NCBI GenBank assembly: GCA_022495995.1
Contig: JAFEMH010002577.1
Span: forward strand, 1-64,000
DNA length: 64,000 bases
Reading direction: 5' to 3'
DNA from: Adenophora triphylla var. japonica
Lineage: Eukaryota > Streptophyta > Magnoliopsida > Asterales > Campanulaceae
Under the pieces are notes generated by a model. That model did not search any database, was not told the origin of the DNA, and saw only the letters and a program-made list of their open reading frames with translations. The translations under genes and the position numbers were made by a program. Shown here piece after piece: positions 58,155 through 64,000 of the stretch. How positions within the stretch are numbered: position 1 is the stretch's first letter; each line of letters opens with the position of its first letter.

Positions 58155-59355
58155 ATGGCGAGAAGAAGAGTGAGTGCAAGGATCCAAAACCGGAGAGGTC
58201 AACAGCGAAACCAGACTAATAATGTGAGGGAAGAGGATCATGATGAGAATGATAATGTTGAGGGCTCAGTCGAGAATAGTTCTAATCATAGGGTTGGGAA
58301 TACCCAAAATGCTCAGGATGGTAATCAAGCCAATAGGGCTAATGGTCAGGGGGTGCAACAACCGATAGAGCCGGTGGCAGAAATAGTTCCTTTGTTGCAA
58401 GCATTTAAAGGATTAATCCAACAAAAACAGGTTCAGCAGCAACAACATGTTGGTGGTGTCCCACCTAGGCATAATAGTGATCTAGCAGAATTTAAAAAGC
58501 ATACTGGCGAAACCTTTAATGGTATTGGGGGGCCTATAGCAGCGTAGGATTGGGTGCAAGAAATGGAAAAGACATTTGATGGGATGCGCTGTCATGAGGG
58601 TATCAAAGTGTCATGTGCCACCTTCATGTTGAAGGAGGGGGCCTATGATTGGTGGCTTATGGAGAAGCGCAAACATCAGAATGACGAGTTTTTGTTTACT
58701 TGGGAAGACTTCAAGGTGGCCTTTTATGAGAAGTATTTTCCTAGGAGTGAGCAAATTCAGAGAGAGAATGACTTTATCAAGTTAGTACAAAAGGACAAGA
58801 CGGTGTCTGAGTATGAGGCTGAGTTAGCACGTCTTGCCAAGTTTTCCCCTACTTACGTGGAAACTGAAGAAAATTGCATGCGTAGGTTTGAAGAGGGGTT
58901 AAGGCCAGAGATCAAGAGGGGTGTGGTACCATTCGAGCTTAAGACATATAAGGACGTGGTAAATAAGGCGTTACTAGTGGAAAGAGGTCTTAACGAAGTG
59001 TAGGCAGATTGGGACGACAAGCATAGAAATAGAGACAGACAAACCTTGTTTTCAGGATAATAAAGATTTAGGGTGTCAGGCAAAGAGACAGGTGATACAA
59101 CGTGCTGATAGTATCATTTGTCGTGAATGTGGGGGTAATCATGAAACCCAACGTTGTTATAAAAGCTTGAAGGCATGTTTCAACTATGGGAAGACCGGGT
59201 ATATGATCAAGAATTGCCCTGAACCACTTAAAGAGAGGTTCACAAAGGATCGTGAGAACAAGGACAAGGGTAAGGACAACAAGGATGACTCCAATTCGAA
59301 GCGTACACCAAGAATCTATACTATGATAGCTAGAGAGGATGAGGATGCAAAGTGA
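58155..59355 (+). pseudogene. Tekay-like gag
   Basis: The start at 58155 (MARRRVSARIQNRRG) fits chromovirus-type gags, although the frame is open from 58041. An acidic, Gln/Asn-rich segment leads to FKKHTGETFNG (about 58490) and, after a TAG at 58545-58547, to the capsid domain WVQEMEKTFDGM, FMLKEGAYDWW and YEKYFPRSEQIQRENDF...VSEYEAELARLAKFSP. A second TAG at 59001-59003 and a frameshift follow. The zinc-knuckle region has CRECGGNHETQRC (about 59120). A second knuckle, CFNYGKTGYMIKNC (about 59180), has Tyr in place of one Cys and of the His. Near-full gag length, no longer translatable in one piece. Confidence 0.88.
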
Positions 59356-59392
59356 ACAACGGTAGGTACGTTAAGTTTAGAGGACTAAACTT

Positions 59393-59410
59393 CTTTTAGG
59401 GGGGTAAGAA
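59393..59410 (+). other. Polypurine tract
   Basis: TTTTAGGGGGGTAAGAA lies directly before the 3' LTR start TGTAATAACCC. Confidence 0.85.
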
Positions 59411-60141
59411 TGTAATAACCCTAATATTTATATTTAGTTATTAAATATTATTTCTTTTAATTAATTAGTTGTGTTATTTAATTAATTGAGTTATTTAATA
59501 ATTGGATTACCTTTCCTAGATGGACTAGAATTATTGGGCTTAGTTTACTAAACTTGGTTTACCTTTTTTGGTTATACTTTACTTACCTTGTGGGCTTAGG
59601 AAATTAGGTAACCCAAGTAAATATAACTCTTTAAACCTTGAGCCTTTTGAGTTCTTTTAACGGATGGAAGCCTCTTAATTTTTAAACGGACAAAAGGATT
59701 AAGTGAGGGAGCCGAGTAGACAGAGGAAGCGACATAAAGAGAGAGAGAGAGAACGGGCAGTGGAGTGAGCGGCACTAAGCAGGAACCGTGAGGGAGAAGG
59801 AGGAAGCCAAGCTTGGAGAAGAAGAAGGAGGAAGCTTCTTAGTGTGATTCAAGGCTCAAACCAAGGTAAGAACCAATTCCTATTGTTCTATTCTTAAACC
59901 TAAACTATAGAAAACCCTTAAACCTTGTATTGATTAGGGTTTATCATGATGATGAATAATGGGATTGAAGCTAAGACTACTATGTTGAGAAGTAACCTCA
60001 ATTGGAAACCTAATATTTAAGAATAATGATTAGGGTTTGTTCATAGAATTAAGGTTTGGAGGTGTGTGTTGTATGTGTGCCATGTGAGTATGTGTCGTGT
60101 GTGTGTATGATATATGCAGCGTGTGTGTGTTGTGTGTTACG
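59411..60141 (+). repeat. Tekay-like 3' LTR, cut by the second Tat-like element
   Basis: It follows 55599-56310 closely (a few percent different, including an extra ~22-base CAAGCTTGGAGAAGAAGAAGG-like insertion near 59808) and stops within the GT repeat. The remaining ~1.6 kb of LTR is expected beyond the right window edge. Confidence 0.85.
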
Positions 60142-61894
60142 TGTTGGGAAGAACCGAGAGTTCACCCAACACGCCTCGTTCGTAGACGAATCTTTCAATG
60201 TTCAACATTCCATTCATTCAAAAGTGTGTGCGAAGTGTGTATGACAAGAATATGTATGAAATGCATATTAGTGCTTTATTTTATTACTCAACAAAGGGAA
60301 ATACAACTTTGTAGGCCATTGACTTTGGGAGGCCACGTCCCACCATACATCGAGGACAATCAGAACAAGATTTACAACTGAAAGGATGATCCTCTGCAGA
60401 TGGTCACCATGTGTCGCGTGACACAGGACATGCTAGGCACGATGTGTCGCGTGACACATGTTTACCGTTTGCAGGGACCTTACATTTTGAGCACAGATCT
60501 AACAGAAATCAATCCAAATCCCAACACAATACCAAAACAACTCAGAAATAGTGAATTTACAATGAATTGACCAAGGGGATGTGGATATAGGGAGATCCAC
60601 ACTCCCTTGGCCAATAAACAACAAATCCCACAATTCACATTATGAACATCCACAAAGCCAAGCAAAGCTAATTAAACAGAGAGATCGGCAGTTGGGACTT
60701 GATAATCGGGGACAGATAGAGTCTGATTATCAAGTCCGGGGAATAAATTGCAACGAGACAAATAAACAGTAAATGAGATAAAAGTGTGGAAATCGTTACC
60801 CTCGTAGTCCACAAATTCGATACCAAGTTAGGTATCGAATTCTTCAATCAGCTTCACGGAACAAGTTCGGGTCCCAGATCAGGTTACTTCGCAATTCCCA
60901 GTAGTGCGCGTGTTGGAGCGGAATTGGCCTAGGAAGCAGGGGAAGAGAGAAGGCAATCGGTTTTAGGTATTGGCTCAGGGTAGAGGGAGAACGACGGTGG
61001 AGGAGAGAACGGTGAGGTTTGGTTGTTGTTAGGCCGGAGTAGGTGGTGGTAGAATACGGTGAGGGAGAGGTTTGGTTGAGTTTTCCGGTGAGGAAGAGGT
61101 TCGGTCCAGAGAGAGATCGTGGGAGAGAGTAGATCGGGGAAGGAGGATGTTAACCTGGAATTGGTTTGCCGGTTGATTATAGGGAGGGGTTAGGTGAAGG
61201 TTTGGCCGGTGAGAAGTAGTTGGAGAGGTCGGAGATGGTGTGGGTCTTGAGCTTGCCGGCAATTGGAATCGGAGGTTAGGGGGCTTTAACGGTGTTGAGG
61301 TCTCCGGCTGATTGGGGTTGAGATTGGAGGTTGGGCTTGATGGTGAAGTCGCCGGTGAGGGAGGAAGCTTGGTTGAAGGATTTGGTGAAGAAGGTGAGGA
61401 TTGGTGAGGAAGAAGACGACGCAAGGAGAGCTGCAATGGCCAAATGCGTTTAGTGAGAGAGAGGAGAGAAAGAGAGTGAATCTGTGAGTCTCTTGTGTGT
61501 GTGAACTGTGAGAGCCTCCCCCCTTACAAATGAAATGGAATTTGGCTTTTATACGTAAATTGGGAATGGGATTAATTGGTCGCACGACCTCCTGCTCCCA
61601 ATTTCCATGCCTCTCAAGCTGTCGCACGACGGGCCACGTCCATAACCGATTCTGGCGCCAAAACCAGATTCTGGAACATTCCGGGTTAATTCCCAAGAGG
61701 TCCAAACTGATTAATTCCTTTTAGGTCCTTTTGTCCGGGAAAAATACTAAAATATACTTCCTTCGCGGGAAACTTATAAAAAGTTCCCGGAAGTCTCGGA
61801 ACGGACTGGGAATTTACCAAAACGCCCCTTAGTGCAATTTTATCATTTAAAATGCACCTAAAAAGGGATTGCGAATTGGATTGGCGTACTTACA
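60142..61894 (-). repeat. 3' LTR of the second Tat-like element
   Basis: Plus TGTTGGGAAGAACC...GGCGTACTTACA, 1753 bases (minus TGTAAGTACGCC...CTTCCCAACA). It holds a TATA box, two TGTGTCGCGTGACACA boxes (about 60411 and 60441) and two GTCGCACGAC boxes (about 61579 and 61620). No strong polypurine tract is seen outside 61894, so that border is less certain than 60142. Confidence 0.6.
61544..61554 (-). promoter_or_regulatory. Candidate LTR TATA box
   Basis: GGCTTTTATAC reads GTATAAAAGCC on the minus strand, about 340 bases from the LTR start, in a position like the TATA box of the first Tat-like LTR. Confidence 0.5.
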
Positions 61895-62442
61895 CATGAC
61901 GATCTTGAAATGAAGGGATATTGTTTAGTGAGGGTAAGGTGATGGCTTCCTATGGGTGAAAGGTTTCAACCGCAGTCCCTACCGGATGATCCGAACGAGA
62001 TTGAGTCTTCATTGCTTCCTTTAGGCTTACTTCGCGGAAGATCCGTGCAAATTCATCGAACAACGAGATGATGAGGATGATGAAAGAGTTGTGAGCACAT
62101 TAGACGCTAGGTGGGGAATTGGTAAGCCCCACTTTGGGAAGGATATCAGTCAATTTTCTCACTCCGATCAATTCAAACATTAGTCATTTCAAAGCATTAG
62201 TCGGTGAGCAGCACAAGTGATCATTTGGAATAAGACCATTTCAATTAAATGTAACGCAGGTGTGCAAGTAATGTCTCGAGTCTAGCAAGAATAGAAACAA
62301 AGATTTTTATTACTGCAATAAAAAGACTCATAACATGGATTTGACAGACTCACGACCACATAAAAGACACTCTAGAACCTACGAAGCTAACTGACTGACT
62401 TTTTCGCTTTCGGGTGGGATAGCCTCTAAACTTCTGCTGATA
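61895..62442 (-). other. Spacer between gag and 3' LTR
   Basis: No open frame or pol motif. It shows that gag is followed directly by untranslated sequence. Confidence 0.55.
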
Positions 62443-64000
62443 TTATTGAAGAAGATCGGGGACAACATTGGGGCGAGCCTTCTCAACCTTTCCCTCATCG
62501 ACAAGTCTTTGAATGGCCTTCTTTAAAGGGACGCAGTCATTTGTTGTATGGCCAGGGAACTGGTGGTAGCAGCAGTACTTGCTTGTGTCCAGTTTTGGGT
62601 TGTGATGCATGGGACGATAATTATCAAGGGGCTGAACCATCCCTGCCTTAACCAGTCCATTAAATGCTTCCTCCGTAGTCATGCCAAGATCATCAAACTT
62701 CCGTGGCTGACGAGGTTGAAATTTCCCACTACTTGGGCCAGTGCTTCCCTTTTGAAGGTTGTTGATGCTATTGTCTTTTGGGACCTGGGAAACTGGATTG
62801 ACCATCTTGGACCCATAACCATTAACATTACCGGTCTTGACATCTGGGGTACGGTTGAAGAGTCGATTCTCGCTACGGGCTCCCATGCCTACCATTTCCC
62901 TTAAATCGGGGTACCAACCATTCCCAATAGCTTCACGGAGAACTGTTTTCACACACGAAAAAAAGATGTCCTTCTGATATTGCAATGGAATTGGCTCGGG
63001 CAGCTCATTCAATTTGGCATTCCACCTCTTGTAGAACTCGGTAATCGACTCATCCTGCTTCTGAATTGTACTGACCAAATCGTCCCTGGTTGTGCGCCAT
63101 TCAAGGTTCCCACGGTATTTTTCAAGGAAGGCCTCAGTAGTCTGGCTCCAAGTAGATCGAGCTTCTGGCTTAAGGGTTAGAAACCATGTAAGGGCAGGTC
63201 CTTTGAGTGTGAGATGAAAGTGCTAGGCCATAAACTCGGGAGTACAACCCATTGCCCCCATGGTCATCACATATGTATCCACATGAGTTTTCGGACATGC
63301 TGAGCCATCAAATTGTATCTTGGGCATCTTGAACTTATAAGGAAGAGGCTCTACATGTCTTGGATCAACAACCTTAAGTCCACTTGATCCTGCAGTCAAC
63401 TTGTCAATTGACTGCTGCATCTGATCTAATAACGCAATAACCTCCGGGGTCATCCCCGGGAGTCGAGGGATAGAGGGAGCTGCAGTTAAGTAGGGTTCAA
63501 AGCTGGCTGATTGGATGAGAGGTGGCTGAACTGACCCGGATGTTGGAGCTGGCAAATGATTAAACTGACCGATCGGGGAAGCACTGGCAGGCACGTAAGG
63601 ATTTGACCCCGGACGTTGCATAGACGATGAACCAAATCCAAAAGCTGAACTCATTAAAGAATGAGACATATACCCTTGAGACTGAGGCTGTCTAGCAGGA
63701 AACTGCATAAATCCATCTTGGCCGAACTGATTCTCGGAGTAAGGATGCTGATTCGGATACTGGGAGTTACCTTGGAAGTGAGGACCATGCAACGGACCCT
63801 GCTGATACTGAGAGTCTGGAAACTGCAAGCCTTGAATGTTCGGAAGTTGGGACCCAGATTGGCTTAGAGGCACAGAAGCATTGGGGATTGGTGAGGAAGT
63901 CAAATCGTGGAACATCGGTTGTGGTCCTCTAACTAAACCAAAACTCATCTGAGGGTTTATCTGGATGCCAAAACCCGGAACTTGATGATATGTTGGGGTA
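62443..64000 (-). pseudogene. Gag of the second Tat-like element
   Basis: Minus strand. The N-terminal part (MSFGLVRGPQPMF from 63948, possibly longer beyond the window) is Gln/Pro/Ser-rich. A KMPKIQFDGSACPKTHVDTY segment follows (about 63270-63330). A single TAG at 63223-63225 precedes HFHLTLKGPALTWF and the capsid core ITEFYKRWNAKLNELPEPI (about 63000-63060). A zinc-knuckle variant, YCCYHQFPGHTTNDC, lies near 62545 with LKKAIQRLVDEGKVEKARP after it. It ends at 62443. Apart from that one stop the frame is open for about 500 codons, so this copy is younger than the first Tat-like gag. The same knuckle (C-x2-H/Y type lacking a standard second Cys) occurs in both. Confidence 0.85.

Larger units (their letters stand above)
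55599..60141 (+). mobile_element. Tekay/Del-like Ty3/gypsy element, gag only
   Basis: 5' LTR (55599-57922), initiator-Met-like primer site, gag (58155-59355), polypurine tract (59393-59410) and the first 731 bases of the 3' LTR. Gag stops about 40 bases before the polypurine tract, leaving no room for pol. The 3' LTR is broken at 60141 by the second Tat-like element. The non-autonomous form would need pol from a related chromovirus-type element. Confidence 0.88.
60142..64000 (-). mobile_element. Second Tat/Retand-like element, gag-bearing, partial
   Basis: Minus strand. An LTR at 60142-61894 is followed (towards higher coordinates) by a 550-base spacer and then the C-terminus of gag, with gag running off the right edge. 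No protease, RT or integrase lies between gag and the 3' LTR, so it appears gag-only. The LTR outer tip TGTAAGTACGCCAATC matches the first Tat-like element. The break in the Tekay LTR at 60141 marks its insertion site. Confidence 0.75.

Noticed and set aside
61029..61436. Pro/Ser-rich 135-codon minus ORF
   Set aside because: Inside the second Tat-like LTR, low complexity and no homologous motif.

Overview
The window looks like nuclear DNA of a flowering plant, probably a eudicot. The evidence is the mix of plant LTR-retrotransposon lineages, Stowaway-like MITEs with CTCCCTCCGTCC ends, PIF/Harbinger- and hAT-type MITEs, a Helitron, a tRNA-derived SINE and long (TA)n and (GA)n tracts. I see no intact single-copy host gene, no rRNA and no functional tRNA. 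Almost every readable protein belongs to a transposable element, and most are broken. The species cannot be named from the sequence.

Layout. 1-12578: a decayed, GC-richer Tat/Retand-like Ty3/gypsy element on the minus strand, with integrase, protease and gag remnants and its 5' LTR, but no reverse transcriptase. It is inserted in the gag of a plus-strand copia-type element (12579-about 14480). 14440-21060: SINE, Tourist-like MITE, an orphan Helitron end, and a Stowaway MITE split by a three-LTR TRIM-like composite (16229-19050) that itself carries another Stowaway. 21060-31280: AT-rich DNA with satellite-like repeats, a Helitron (25125-26841) full of internal repeats, a duplicated exon-like fragment and a possible five-exon small gene (29599-30602). 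31281-49000: two Stowaway MITEs, then a minus-strand copia element. That copia carries three insertions: a hAT element in its 3' LTR (32595-33913) and two Athila-type elements in opposite orientation in its reverse transcriptase (35137-41202 and 41268-46037). All three have exact target-site duplications. 49731-55164: more TRIM-like elements and a hAT MITE. 55599-60141: a gag-only Tekay/Del-like gypsy element whose 3' LTR is broken by a second gag-bearing Tat-like element (60142-64000, minus) that runs off the right edge.

How the parts relate. The elements form a readable insertion history. Copia bodies and MITEs are oldest, TRIMs and Athilas sit inside them, and a Stowaway sits inside a TRIM LTR. 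Most LTR elements here lack pol, keeping at most gag or gag-protease plus LTRs, PBS and PPT. They therefore look like non-autonomous elements that would need enzymes supplied by related elements. Nothing suggests a bacterial-type or otherwise novel multi-gene system. The most unusual items are the three-LTR TRIM composite with non-canonical TATTAG/CTAATA termini, the recurrence of gag-only elements, the family-specific GC-rich inverted-repeat boxes in several LTRs, and the unassigned five-exon gene candidate. Borders of decayed domains are by eye and approximate. Borders given with a target-site duplication were read base by base.
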